From an uncultured Peptostreptococcaceae bacterium (GTDB lineage Bacteria; Bacillota; Clostridia; Tissierellales; Peptoniphilaceae): a stretch of 64,000 nt of DNA. This document shows, one piece after another, positions 47,476 through 55,614 of the stretch; positions within the stretch are counted from its first letter, which is position 1; the number at the start of each line of letters is the position of its first letter. The translations under genes and the position numbers were made by a program. The notes beneath the pieces were generated by a model. That model searched no databases. It was given only the letters and a program-made list of their open reading frames with translations, and had not been told where the DNA came from. The stretch covers positions 1-64,000 of the forward strand of contig CAMYOU010000004.1 in NCBI GenBank assembly GCA_947283485.1. The letters run 5' to 3'.

Positions 47476-48750
47476 CTATCGCGCTTTTTCCCTCGGCGCA
47501 TAGGTCGTGACAGTGACGGTCCAGTCACTGTCGTCCGCTTTGGGATAGATCACGGCATACGGCTCATAGGCGAGGAGTTCAATCATCGAGACTTGCTCCT
47601 CGGGCGTGATGCGAAGCGCCTCGTGTGCGCCCGGGACGAGGAGATAGACCGGTTTTTGCTCTTCGCTCAAGAGATAGGTGGGGCGCGAAATCGCGATCCA
47701 GGGACCGGCAATCTTCACATCGATATCGGACCCGCACATCTCGAAAAATCGCGTTTCATCGCTCATGCGATAGAGTTCAAAATAGGGGACGACATCATTC
47801 CCGAGGTCGCTCGCATCCGAATCTTCGTCCTTTTCCCGCTCCTTTTCCGTGCTGATGAGGGCGTAGACGCCGTCGGGATCGGTGCCGACGCCGTACGTCA
47901 GAAGATATTTCCCCTCGGCGGAATGCCAGCTGTAGACATGCTCCTCCAGATACAGATCGACGAACTGATCACCGCGGTCATCCACATAGATCCGTTCCAG
48001 ATAGACCACGTCGTCTTTCCACGGAAAGACGGATGTCCCGCCGTCGTGGGTGAGAATTTTCTTCATCGTCGCGGTGTCGTAGACATGCGTATGACCCTCT
48101 CCGCCCGGCGTGGGGTCGACGAGCGTAAACTTCCCCGCCACGGTGTGCGGCGCATCGATGTAATAAAAATTGTCATTGGGACCAAATGTGACAAACTCGC
48201 GCATTGTGCCGTCGGCAATCGTGTAGACGGCATACTCGAGTGTTTCGCCCCAAAACAGTTCGCAGAGGATATGTCCTTCGTCGAGCGGAAAGAGCGTGAC
48301 TCTCTCAACATCGTCAGCCGTCTCGTAGCCCGGCATGCCGACTTCCGCGATCGGGACGAACTTTCCTTTCTCAAGATCGTAATAGCCGACCGCGGTCGTC
48401 GTGTAGTCCGGAGAATCGGGCGTGCGTTCAATCTTTTGTGCCGAGAGTTTCCCTCTGGCGAGCGGGTGTCCGACAATGAGCATGCGATGCTCGTCGAGTC
48501 GATACGGAACTTCATATTCTTTCCTATGCAACACATCGTCCGCTTGATAGATCTTTACATCGTCGGCAAAACGGAGCGGATGAAGGATTCCGAGTTCCGC
48601 CTCGGTCTTTGCGACGGCGGGCGCGACGTTCGTCGCCGTTTCGCTCGTCGTACAGGTCTCTCCCGTCCCCTCACCTTTCGTCGCGGGCGTATGCGTGCAG
48701 GAGACGGCAAACAGCGTGAGAAGAATCACGATCGAAAGACATTTTTTCAT
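47476..48750 (-). CDS. Lipoprotein paralogue D of the array
   Basis: A 424-residue lipoprotein (lipobox FAVSC). Array landmarks: ELGILHPLRFADDVKIYQ, KEYEVPYRLDEHRM, VGYYDLEKGKFVPIAEVG, FPLDEGHILCEL, YTIADGTMREF, HVYDTATMKKILTHDGG, FPWKDDVVYLERIYVDD, WHSAEGKYLLTYGVGTDPDG, VPYFELYRM, IAGPWIAISR, KPVYLLVPGAHEALRI and YAPREKAR. It is most like paralogue C, to which it is also nearest. ATG 48750 follows GGGAGGA. The promoter region is nearly identical with that of paralogue A. Function unknown. Confidence 0.85.
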   Translation of the reverse strand: MKKCLSIVILLTLFAVSCTHTPATKGEGTGETCTTSETATNVAPAVAKTEAELGILHPLRFADDVKIYQADDVLHRKEYEVPYRLDEHRMLIVGHPLARGKLSAQKIERTPDSPDYTTTAVGYYDLEKGKFVPIAEVGMPGYETADDVERVTLFPLDEGHILCELFWGETLEYAVYTIADGTMREFVTFGPNDNFYYIDAPHTVAGKFTLVDPTPGGEGHTHVYDTATMKKILTHDGGTSVFPWKDDVVYLERIYVDDRGDQFVDLYLEEHVYSWHSAEGKYLLTYGVGTDPDGVYALISTEKEREKDEDSDASDLGNDVVPYFELYRMSDETRFFEMCGSDIDVKIAGPWIAISRPTYLLSEEQKPVYLLVPGAHEALRITPEEQVSMIELLAYEPYAVIYPKADDSDWTVTVTTYAPREKAR

Positions 48751-48787
48751 GGCATCCTCCCTGCTCAAAGATTTTGAATGAAGATGT

Positions 48788-48834
48788 TCTTATTCTAACG
48801 GTCTTCGCGAAAAAAATCCAATCAAAAAGGACGC
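48788..48834. repeat. 47-bp intergenic block, copy 2 (promoter of paralogue D)
   Basis: Second copy of the block at 44587-44633, differing at three positions. Confidence 0.85.
48792..48821 (-). promoter_or_regulatory. Promoter of lipoprotein paralogue D
   Basis: TTGGAT (48816-48821), 18 bp, TAGAAT (48792-48797) on the minus strand. Confidence 0.55.
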
Positions 48835-48848
48835 GATGACGGCGTCCT
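48824..48848 (-). terminator. Terminator of lipoprotein paralogue E
   Basis: Minus-strand GGACGC-CGTCATC-GCGTCC followed by five T. Confidence 0.75.
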
Positions 48849-48894
48849 CTTTTGGATTCGTAAACGTGCGACTTGCGAAAGGGGCTCACCCGTC

Positions 48895-50181
48895 CTACTT
48901 TTCCGCACGCGGCTCGTAGGCAAAGACCGTCACGTTCTCATTCATGTCGTTCTGATCCGCGTAGAGTACCGCATAGGGTTCGACGGGTGACAAGAGCAAG
49001 AGATTGCACGGTCTCGGAAAGTCGATGCGTAGCGCGGTTTTCTCTCCGGGGATATAGATATACGCCTTTTTCTCGATGTTCTCATCGATGTAGTCTCCTT
49101 TCCAAAAGGCGATCCACTCGTCTCCGACGCTCATGTCGAGATAATCGCCGCGTAATCTCGCGATGACTTTCCCCGCGGGCATTTCGCGCACGACGTGATA
49201 CGGCGCAAATTCCGCACCGTTCTTGCGATCCGCTTCGGTCAAATCCTCCTCGAGCTCTTTACTCTCGAGATACTGCGAGAGCGTGTAGACGGCCTCCGGT
49301 TCTGCGGTGATGCCGAACCCGAGAAGCCATTCATGCTTTGCCGACTCCCATTTGAACCCGCCGTCGCCGATCCAGAGTTCATTCGTCCAGTTGTCCTCTC
49401 CGCTCGGTCCGCCTTTGCGATAGACTTCGCCCCCCTTGTAGAGCCTTAGTTCATCGCCCGCCTCAGAGATCTTTCCTTCTTTCAAAGTCTTGCGATCATA
49501 GATATGCGTGCGCGTGCCGCCGTTTGCCATTGCTTCCGGAAGATAGAGATACTCGCGCGTCACATAGGGAATCCCCGCGAACCACCCCTCCTCCGCGTGT
49601 GGAAAACCGGTGAGTTTTTCGAGTTTCCCGTCCGCCATCGTATAGACATAGAAGTCGATGCTCTCGGGCGTGTCGACGTCGAGGACGAGGCGCGTCTCGT
49701 CGAGCGGATTGATATGCGTACTCTGCACTTCCTCGAGCGTCGGATACGGTGGTTGATCCACATCCCGCACGGGCACAAAAGTCCCCTTCTCGAGATCGTA
49801 ATAGCCGATCGCCACCATGTCCATCTGCGTATCGGGCCACGCGTCGGGATGTTCCGCCTTATAGACAAACGCGGAGAGTTTTCCTTTGGTAAGGATACCG
49901 CCGACCGTCAAAAAACGATTTTCGCCGATTTTCGTCGGAATCTCATACTGCTTTTCCGTGAGTCGATCCTTCGCATCGTAGATTTTGATATCGTCGGCAA
50001 AACGGAGCGGATGGACGATCCCGAGTTCCGCTTCGGTCGCGAGGAGTTTTCCCGTCGTCTCGACCGTCTTGCTCTCGTCCGTCGTACTCCTCTCGGATGT
50101 CGCATCGCCTGTCGCATTTCCTTCGCAAGATATGAGCGCCAAGGCGCAAATGAGAAATGCCATGATTTTTTTTGCTTTCAT
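48895..50181 (-). CDS. Lipoprotein paralogue E of the array
   Basis: A 428-residue lipoprotein (lipobox LISC, then a Ser/Thr/Glu linker). Array landmarks: ELGIVHPLRFADDIKIYD, KQYEIPTKIGENR, IGYYDLEKGTFVPVRDVD, NPLDETRLVLDVD, YTMADGKLEKL, HIYDRKTLKEGKISEAG, FKWESAKHEWLLGFGI, YLESKELEEDLTEADRK, APYHVVREM, VGDEWIAFWK, IPGEKTALRIDF and YEPRAEK. ATG 50181 is chosen at the start of the signal peptide; GGGAAA lies upstream. It has a strong promoter of its own and a CcpA-box-like sequence just downstream of it. Function unknown. Confidence 0.85.
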   Translation of the reverse strand: MKAKKIMAFLICALALISCEGNATGDATSERSTTDESKTVETTGKLLATEAELGIVHPLRFADDIKIYDAKDRLTEKQYEIPTKIGENRFLTVGGILTKGKLSAFVYKAEHPDAWPDTQMDMVAIGYYDLEKGTFVPVRDVDQPPYPTLEEVQSTHINPLDETRLVLDVDTPESIDFYVYTMADGKLEKLTGFPHAEEGWFAGIPYVTREYLYLPEAMANGGTRTHIYDRKTLKEGKISEAGDELRLYKGGEVYRKGGPSGEDNWTNELWIGDGGFKWESAKHEWLLGFGITAEPEAVYTLSQYLESKELEEDLTEADRKNGAEFAPYHVVREMPAGKVIARLRGDYLDMSVGDEWIAFWKGDYIDENIEKKAYIYIPGEKTALRIDFPRPCNLLLLSPVEPYAVLYADQNDMNENVTVFAYEPRAEK

Positions 50182-50203
50182 TCGGTTTCCCTTCTTTCTT
50201 GTT

Positions 50204-50217
50204 TGCAAACGCTTGTA
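50204..50217. promoter_or_regulatory. cre-like sequence in the leader of paralogue E
   Basis: TGCAAACGCTTGTA fits the CcpA catabolite-response consensus TGNAANCGNWNNCA at all but one fixed position. It lies just downstream of the expected transcription start, a place where CcpA would repress. It could be chance. Confidence 0.35.
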
Positions 50218-50231
50218 CGCTCCCCGTCTTT

Positions 50232-50260
50232 ATCGTATCACGTTCTCCTTTCATTGACAA
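50232..50260 (-). promoter_or_regulatory. Promoter of lipoprotein paralogue E
   Basis: TTGTCA (50255-50260), 17 bp, TACGAT (50232-50237) on the minus strand. Confidence 0.7.
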
Positions 50261-50333
50261 ACAAAAGAGTCCTTTGCACCGGGGAAGTTTGCCGCCTCGC
50301 GAGCGTGTGCAAATAGAAAGACGCCCATCGGAT

Positions 50334-50364
50334 CAAAAAAAGCAGACATCGATCGATGCCTGCT
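50334..50364 (-). terminator. Terminator of lipoprotein paralogue F
   Basis: AGCAGGCATCGA and TCGATGTCTGCT, a near-perfect 12-bp inverted repeat with no separate loop, followed by seven T on the minus strand. Confidence 0.85.
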
Positions 50365-50391
50365 TCTCACATGTTTTCGCTCTCTTCCTCT

Positions 50392-51669
50392 TTATTTCGC
50401 GGGTTCGAAGACGTGTACGGTCACGGAATCTCGATTTTCTTCCCGATACTCTTTCATCACGCCGTAACGTTCATTCGGGAGGAGATAGAAACCTGCCGTC
50501 GGTTTGCCCGTCGTGATGCGGACGACTTCGTCGGCTTCGGGAAGAAGAAGATATTTGGTCGTGCGATCCTCTCCCATATCGCGCCAGAGGGCGACCCAAG
50601 ACGGCGACACGGACATCATGAGATTTTCTCCGCGCTCTCTTGCGAAGACGCGCCCCGTATCGAGATCCATGAGTTCAAAATACGGCACGATGATGTTCTC
50701 TTCGAGATCCTTACGGTCGTCTTCCGTAAGATCTTCTTTGAGCGCATCGGATTTGTCATACCGCGTGAGGGCATAGACGGCATCGCCGTTTCCGACGCCG
50801 TAATCCATGAGATGCTCGCCTTTTTTTGATTCCCAATTGTGCAGCAGATCGTCCACAAGGAGTTCGTCCGTCCAATGATCTCCGTCTACACGGACAGTGC
50901 GACCCAAGACTTCGCGATCCTTTCTCGAACGCGCCATATCATATCCCTCGATCGTTCGTAACTTCTCATGCGTCTTCGCATCGTACACATGGACGACGTC
51001 TTGCCCGTTCTCCTCCGCCACGAGATAGATGCGCTTGCCGTCGGCGTAGGGTGTCGGTGCAAACATCCGTTCTCCTCGTTGAAAACGCGCGAGTTCCGTA
51101 AGCGTACCGTCCGCGATCGTGTAGATCGAATAGATCACCTCGTCCTCGTTCTGATCCATGTAGAGAATGTGTTCTTCGTCCATGGGGAAGAGCATGTCCT
51201 GTCTCGCATTGGAATTGGAATAGGGTTCGCGCTCCGTCTCGGCAACGACGACGATTTTTTTCTCCTCGAGATCGTAATAACCCACGCTCGAGAGTCTGTG
51301 ATCCGCAGGTCTGCCGTCTCCCGGATCGTCGATAAGATCGATCGACACTTCGATTTTTCCGCGTGCCAAAGGTCCACCGTAATGAATCTCGTGCGTCTCG
51401 TCGAGCATCGCGGGAAGATCATACGTCGTGCGCGTAAGGCGTGCTTCTTCCGGTACGATCTTCATGCCCTCGGCAAAATCGATCGGATGCGCCATGCCCG
51501 TTTCGCGTTCGGACGGGAGACTCGAGACCGTTTCTTCCGTCGTCGTCTCTTCCATCGTGACCATCTCGCTCGTCTTACTTGTCTCGTCTTTCGTCGGGGT
51601 TTCCCCTCCTCCGCAAGCGGCGAGTGCCAGGGCGCAAAGAATTGCGATCCACATTCGTACGTTTTTCAT
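50392..51669 (-). CDS. Lipoprotein paralogue F of the array (first transcribed)
   Basis: A 425-residue lipoprotein (lipobox LAAC). Array landmarks: GMAHPIDFAEGMKIVPEEARLTR, YDLPAMLDETHEI, VGYYDLEEKKIVVVAE, FPMDEEHILYMD, YTIADGTLTELARF, HVYDAKTHEKLRTIEG, LHNWESKKGEHLMDYGVG, VYALTRYDKSD, LKEDLTEDDRK, VPYFELMDL, VSPSWVALWR and LLPEADEVVRI. It is closest to paralogue A (both have IVPEEARLxR and the ALW strand), although these two lie at opposite ends of the array. Own promoter and terminator. Function unknown. Confidence 0.85.
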   Translation of the reverse strand: MKNVRMWIAILCALALAACGGGETPTKDETSKTSEMVTMEETTTEETVSSLPSERETGMAHPIDFAEGMKIVPEEARLTRTTYDLPAMLDETHEIHYGGPLARGKIEVSIDLIDDPGDGRPADHRLSSVGYYDLEEKKIVVVAETEREPYSNSNARQDMLFPMDEEHILYMDQNEDEVIYSIYTIADGTLTELARFQRGERMFAPTPYADGKRIYLVAEENGQDVVHVYDAKTHEKLRTIEGYDMARSRKDREVLGRTVRVDGDHWTDELLVDDLLHNWESKKGEHLMDYGVGNGDAVYALTRYDKSDALKEDLTEDDRKDLEENIIVPYFELMDLDTGRVFARERGENLMMSVSPSWVALWRDMGEDRTTKYLLLPEADEVVRITTGKPTAGFYLLPNERYGVMKEYREENRDSVTVHVFEPAK

Positions 51670-51743
51670 CCGGATCCCTTCCTTTCTTTCTTTTGTTCGT
51701 TTCGTTCGTCCGTGCCTGCGCAGATGCGCGTTTCGGTACTTTC

Positions 51744-51772
51744 ATGATATCGCTTTCATAAGCTTTTGACAA
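51744..51772 (-). promoter_or_regulatory. Promoter of lipoprotein paralogue F
   Basis: TTGTCA (51767-51772), 17 bp, TATCAT (51744-51749) on the minus strand; same -35 box and spacing as the promoter of paralogue E. Confidence 0.7.
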
Positions 51773-51797
51773 TAAAAAAATACACTGCAAATCAAAG

Positions 51798-51853
51798 AAG
51801 TTCGCCTGCGAACTTCGTCGGAGCACAAAAAAGAAGCGGCGTATGCTGCTTCT
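51798..51853 (-). terminator. Terminator (two hairpins) of the MATE-flavoprotein operon
   Basis: Minus-strand AGAAGC-A-GC-ATAC-GC-C-GCTTCT followed by TTTTTG (51826-51853) starts just after the last stop codon; a second stem GAAGTTCG/CGAACTTC lies at 51798-51817. Confidence 0.75.
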
Positions 51854-51858
51854 CTTTC

Positions 51859-52542
51859 TCAGGCTTCTTTTTCGTCGTTGCCGGTCATCTTCGCGAGATT
51901 TTGAAATTCATCGGTGAAGAAGCTCGGTCCCATCTCGCGGCGCGCGCGTTTTAATTTGCGATAGGCTTCTTCGGCGTGTCCGAGGTACATATCGCGCATG
52001 AGTTCGTCGTAGAAGAAGATCGATCCCATATAATGGGCGTTGCCTTTGTAGCGTTCAAAGGTGCGGCGTTCTCTCTCCATGAGGTCGACGGCTTCGGGGG
52101 CGCGTCCGGCTTTGAAATAGAGCATGGCGAGGGTCGAATAGACGAATTCTTTCATCTCTTTCGTAAATCTTGCGAGCGAGAGACGGTTTAACATCGTGAT
52201 GGGCGTATTGTAATCGCCGACGCGGTCAAAACCGACAATCATATTGGAGATGATCTTGAGGCGTGAGCCGTCGTCGGGATATTTGTCGTAGAGTGCATCG
52301 TTCATATCGAGAAAGGCTTCGACGTCCTTGTCGATGAGCGCGCGCGAGGCATTGAGTTTCATCATGAGCGTGCCTTGCTCGCGGGCGGAAATGACAAGTC
52401 CGAGGACGATGTAGAGAAAGACCATGGCAAGTCCGATCCCTACGGTCGTGAGAAGCCCCCAATGAAATTTGCGCATCGCTTCGTAGAGGACGACGCCGGT
52501 CACAAGGCCGAGGATCGCCGCCCGAATTTTGATATTTTTCAC
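51859..52542 (-). CDS. Membrane protein with helical-repeat cytoplasmic domain
   Basis: A 227-residue protein. Two hydrophobic segments in residues 8-55 (AAILGLVTGVVLYEA and TTVGIGLAMVFLYIVLGLVI) act as membrane anchors. The rest is helical with TPR-like pairs (DVEAFLDMNDALYDKYPDD, EFVYSTLAMLYFKAGRAPEAVDLMER, AEEAYRKLKRARREM). I do not recognise a family. Its ATG overlaps the stop of the methionine sulfoxide reductase gene (ATGA), so it is the last of four coupled genes. A scaffolding role is possible but is only a guess from the repeat type. Confidence 0.75.
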   Translation of the reverse strand: MKNIKIRAAILGLVTGVVLYEAMRKFHWGLLTTVGIGLAMVFLYIVLGLVISAREQGTLMMKLNASRALIDKDVEAFLDMNDALYDKYPDDGSRLKIISNMIVGFDRVGDYNTPITMLNRLSLARFTKEMKEFVYSTLAMLYFKAGRAPEAVDLMERERRTFERYKGNAHYMGSIFFYDELMRDMYLGHAEEAYRKLKRARREMGPSFFTDEFQNLAKMTGNDEKEA

Positions 52543-52997
52543 GCTATCCCTCCGATTGTTTCCATGAGTTTTTCCATCACGCGCTCGAGTTTCGTCGCGA
52601 GCATTTCGTCAAAACGGTTCTTCTTGAGACTGTCGAGGTCTAGGACGCCGATCACGCGTCCGTTCTCTCTCAGGGGAATGACCATCTCGCTCTTCGTCCG
52701 ATCGTCACAGGCGATGTGTCCCGGAAAGGCGTGGACGTCGGGGACGATGAGGGTCTTTTCCTGCGAGAACGCCGCGCCGCATACGCCTGCGTCCAAGGCG
52801 ATCGTCATGCACGCGGGTCGTCCCTGAAAGGCATCGAGCTCGAGTCTCCCGTTGCGGAGAAGATAGAAGCCGACCCACGAGAGATCGGGGATGGTCTCCA
52901 TCATGATGGCGGGGACGTTCATCCATTTGCTTCTCTCGCTGCCTTCGGTCGCGATCAGAGCGTCCGTCATCCGTGTAAGTTCGTCGTAATTGGTCAT
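52539..52997 (-). CDS. msrC: Free methionine-(R)-sulfoxide reductase (GAF domain, fRMsr)
   Basis: A 152-residue single GAF-domain protein. The three catalytic/resolving Cys of fRMsr are present at 63, 73 and 97, with exactly the 10- and 24-residue spacings of the E. coli enzyme (84, 94, 118). Conserved text includes DLSWVGFYLL, FQGRPAC, GVCGAAF, VPDVHAFPGHIACD and VIGVLDLDS. It reduces free Met-R-sulfoxide, protecting against oxidants. ATG 52997 is placed after AAAGGA and overlaps the flavoprotein stop (ATGA). Confidence 0.93.
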   Translation of the reverse strand: MTNYDELTRMTDALIATEGSERSKWMNVPAIMMETIPDLSWVGFYLLRNGRLELDAFQGRPACMTIALDAGVCGAAFSQEKTLIVPDVHAFPGHIACDDRTKSEMVIPLRENGRVIGVLDLDSLKKNRFDEMLATKLERVMEKLMETIGGIA

Positions 52998-54166
52998 CCT
53001 TTTTCCTTTCCGAGCGCTGCCGCGATCGTCATGGCGCACGCCCATGCCCAGTGGAGATTGTAGCCGCCGCAGTCGCCGTCCACGTCGAGGACTTCGCCGG
53101 CAAAATAGAGTCCCGGGTGAAGCTTGGACTCGAGTTCTTCCGTGACTTCATTCGTGTCGATGCCGCCTTGGGTGACCTGTGCCGTCTCCATGGGCGGAAT
53201 CTCACGTACAAAAAACGCCTTCTCGGTGAGTGCACTGTAGAGTCCGTCCGCCTCGAGTGCCGTGAGCGCATCGACTCTTCGCTCCTCCCACCGCCCTGCA
53301 AGGACAGGAATGAGTTTCTCCGGTAAAAGGCCGATAAGTGCGTCATGCACGGTGTACGCGCGAAGAATCGCAAGATGCTTGTAGAAATCGTTTTTCGTAT
53401 ACTCTCGAGGCAATGCGCGTATGTAGAACGCGGCATTGCGCCTTAGAATCTCCGACGACAGATGGTACATCGCCTGTCCCGAGACGCCGTCTTCGGTAAA
53501 GAGAATATCGCCCGTGTGACCTACGTAGGGATCGCGCACGAAGAGCGTACCCGTCGTAAGGCGCACCCCCGCCGCCTGCGAGACGTCCTTGGTCGTCGAG
53601 AGTTTGGTGATCCCCGGTAAGAGTCTCGTCGTGTGATGTCCGAGAGCAAGGGCGAGCGCGTACGCCGTCCCGTCGCTCCCCGAGGCGCGCATGGTGGCAC
53701 CGCCGGGGGCAAAGATGACCGCGTCCGCTTCGTACGAGACGTTCTTCGTCGTGACGCGCCAGTGTTCGCCCGGGAAAAGCCCCGTCACTTCCTCTTTGTA
53801 TCGGAGTGTCACGCCGCGCGCGCGAAAGACGCGATAGAAAGTGTCAAGGACACTCTTTGCCTCCATCGACTGCGGAAACACCCGTCCATCGGGCAGGATG
53901 GTCGTCTCCAGTCCGAGTTTCTGAAACGTCGCCCGCACCGCGTCCGTCCCGTACCGCTCGATGATGGATGTCGCAAGTGCTTTACCACCGTGATAGTTCT
54001 CGGGCGAAAGCGATGTATTCGTAAGATTGGCGCGCCCGTTTCCCGTCGCGAGGAGTTTCTTCGCGGGGCGATCTTTTTTCTCGAGGACGATGACCTCGTG
54101 ATCCGTACTCAAGAGTGCCGCCGTCATGAGACCCGCGCTCCCCGCACCGACGATGATGACCCTCAT
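52994..54166 (-). CDS. HI0933/YhiN-family flavoprotein (NAD(P)/FAD-dependent oxidoreductase)
   Basis: A 390-residue protein. The N-terminal FAD-binding Rossmann motif is VIIVGAGSAGLMTA, followed by EKKDRPAKKLLATGNGRANLTN, the hallmark of the HI0933/BaiN family. Near the C-terminus are TQGGIDTNEV and the second FAD contact GLYFAGEVLDVDGDCGGYNLHWA. The physiological reaction in this family is largely unknown; some members act on bile-acid-like substrates. The start overlaps the MATE stop (ATGA) and the stop overlaps msrC (ATGA). It may be part of a redox or detoxification unit. Confidence 0.92.
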   Translation of the reverse strand: MRVIIVGAGSAGLMTAALLSTDHEVIVLEKKDRPAKKLLATGNGRANLTNTSLSPENYHGGKALATSIIERYGTDAVRATFQKLGLETTILPDGRVFPQSMEAKSVLDTFYRVFRARGVTLRYKEEVTGLFPGEHWRVTTKNVSYEADAVIFAPGGATMRASGSDGTAYALALALGHHTTRLLPGITKLSTTKDVSQAAGVRLTTGTLFVRDPYVGHTGDILFTEDGVSGQAMYHLSSEILRRNAAFYIRALPREYTKNDFYKHLAILRAYTVHDALIGLLPEKLIPVLAGRWEERRVDALTALEADGLYSALTEKAFFVREIPPMETAQVTQGGIDTNEVTEELESKLHPGLYFAGEVLDVDGDCGGYNLHWAWACAMTIAAALGKEKG

Positions 54167-55518
54167 GTCGTTTGCGCAAGGCGAGCCATGCGCCTCCTGT
54201 GAGCGGTGAAATAGTAAATGACAACCGTAATCCCCATCAGTGCCCACGAAATCGGGAAACTTAGAAGCGTCATGAGTTCACTCGGAGCCAAGGGATAGAT
54301 GAAGAAAATCCACACAAGTCTGAACCCGCTGATCGCGATGGAATAGATGAGCATCGGATGGAGCGTATTCCCCGTGCCGCGGATCGAACCCGCAAGGAGA
54401 TCTCCCACCGCCTGGAAGAGGAAATACGGCGCAAAGACCACTTGGAAAATCATCGTCACGATACGTAGAGGTTCCGCGTCGCGGACGAAGATTCGCCCGA
54501 TCGGCGCACCGAAATAATAGAGGAAAACCGAGACCGGAATGACCATGGCAAGCATGAGACCCGTGCCCACACGCATCCCCTCGCGGATCCTCGTAAAGTT
54601 TTTCGCGCCGAAATTCTGCGCCACAAAAGTACTCACCGTCACCGACAAGGCGTCGATGAGCATCCAGACGAGAAAGTCGATCTTCCCCACGACGCCCCAC
54701 GCGACAACCATATCCGTGCCGTAACTGTTGATGATGCGCTGCGTAAAGATATTCGTAAAGGGATACGCCATGGATTGCAACGCAATCGGCATCCCGAGAA
54801 TGAGGATCTCCCTTAAATGGTTCTTCGAGATCCGTATATCCTGCGCCCGTAGCGCATAGACCGGATCGAGTTTCGTCATCGCGCGTAGGACGAGGATCGT
54901 CGTCACCGCCTGACTCATGATCGTCGCAATCCCCGCACCGAGCGTGTCGAGTTTGAGTGCGCCGACGAAGAAAAAATCCAGTGCCACATTGAGAATGAGG
55001 GAAATCACGAGATATTGGAACGGTCTCTTGGAATCCCCGAGTGCGCGCAAAATGCCGTAGCCCATATTGTAGAGGAAAGAAAAAATCATCCCGCCGAAGA
55101 GCGAATACATATACCGTTGTGTGTAATGGACCATCTCCTCCGGCACCTGCATCATCTTCGTCATCGCCGGCGTCAAGAGAATCATAAGAAGACTCATGAG
55201 AATCCCCGCAATGACCCCGAATGCAATCATCGTGTGCAGAGAATCCTTGAGCCTCTTGTCGTTGTGCCCGCCATAGGACTGCGCGATGACGATCGACGCG
55301 CCCGTCGCGAGACCCATAAAGAGGACCAGCGGCAAACGAATGAAATTCCCCGTGACATCCAGCGCACCGAATGCGACTTTGCCGTTGAACCAGCCGACGA
55401 TAAGCGCGTCCGTCATCTGATAAATCTGTTGTAAGAATCCGCCCCAAAAAATCGGCAGAAAAAACTTCATCATCTTGGAAAGAATCTTTCCCTCTGTCAT
55501 ATCGACATTCACGCTCAT
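54163..55518 (-). CDS. MATE family efflux transporter
   Basis: A protein of about 451 residues with twelve predicted TM helices in two similar halves. The start FLPIFWGGFLQQIYQMTDALIVGWFNGKVAFGALD is the typical MATE N-terminal helix pair, and QSYGGHNDKRLKDSL is the first cytoplasmic loop. It exports cationic drugs or metabolites using Na+ or H+. Starts GTG 55521, ATG 55518 and GTG 55509 are all possible; ATG 55518 is given. It leads a four-gene operon (MATE, flavoprotein, msrC, membrane protein). Confidence 0.93.
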   Translation of the reverse strand: MSVNVDMTEGKILSKMMKFFLPIFWGGFLQQIYQMTDALIVGWFNGKVAFGALDVTGNFIRLPLVLFMGLATGASIVIAQSYGGHNDKRLKDSLHTMIAFGVIAGILMSLLMILLTPAMTKMMQVPEEMVHYTQRYMYSLFGGMIFSFLYNMGYGILRALGDSKRPFQYLVISLILNVALDFFFVGALKLDTLGAGIATIMSQAVTTILVLRAMTKLDPVYALRAQDIRISKNHLREILILGMPIALQSMAYPFTNIFTQRIINSYGTDMVVAWGVVGKIDFLVWMLIDALSVTVSTFVAQNFGAKNFTRIREGMRVGTGLMLAMVIPVSVFLYYFGAPIGRIFVRDAEPLRIVTMIFQVVFAPYFLFQAVGDLLAGSIRGTGNTLHPMLIYSIAISGFRLVWIFFIYPLAPSELMTLLSFPISWALMGITVVIYYFTAHRRRMARLAQTT

Positions 55519-55535
55519 CACCCCTTTTCAAAACT

Positions 55536-55544
55536 ATTGTAACA
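55536..55544 (-). promoter_or_regulatory. Extended -10 promoter of the MATE operon
   Basis: TGTTACAAT on the minus strand, 18 bp before the start codon. Confidence 0.45.
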
Positions 55545-55585
55545 TACTACATGAACAAAACCTTTCTTGCAAGAGGATTTGATTG

Positions 55586-55591
55586 TATACT
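55586..55591 (+). promoter_or_regulatory. -10 box of the DUF1275 gene
   Basis: TATACT 24 bp before the ATG; the -35 region (TTTCTT at 17 bp) is weak. Confidence 0.4.
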
Positions 55592-55614
55592 GATACATAA
55601 AGAAAGGAGTTCTC

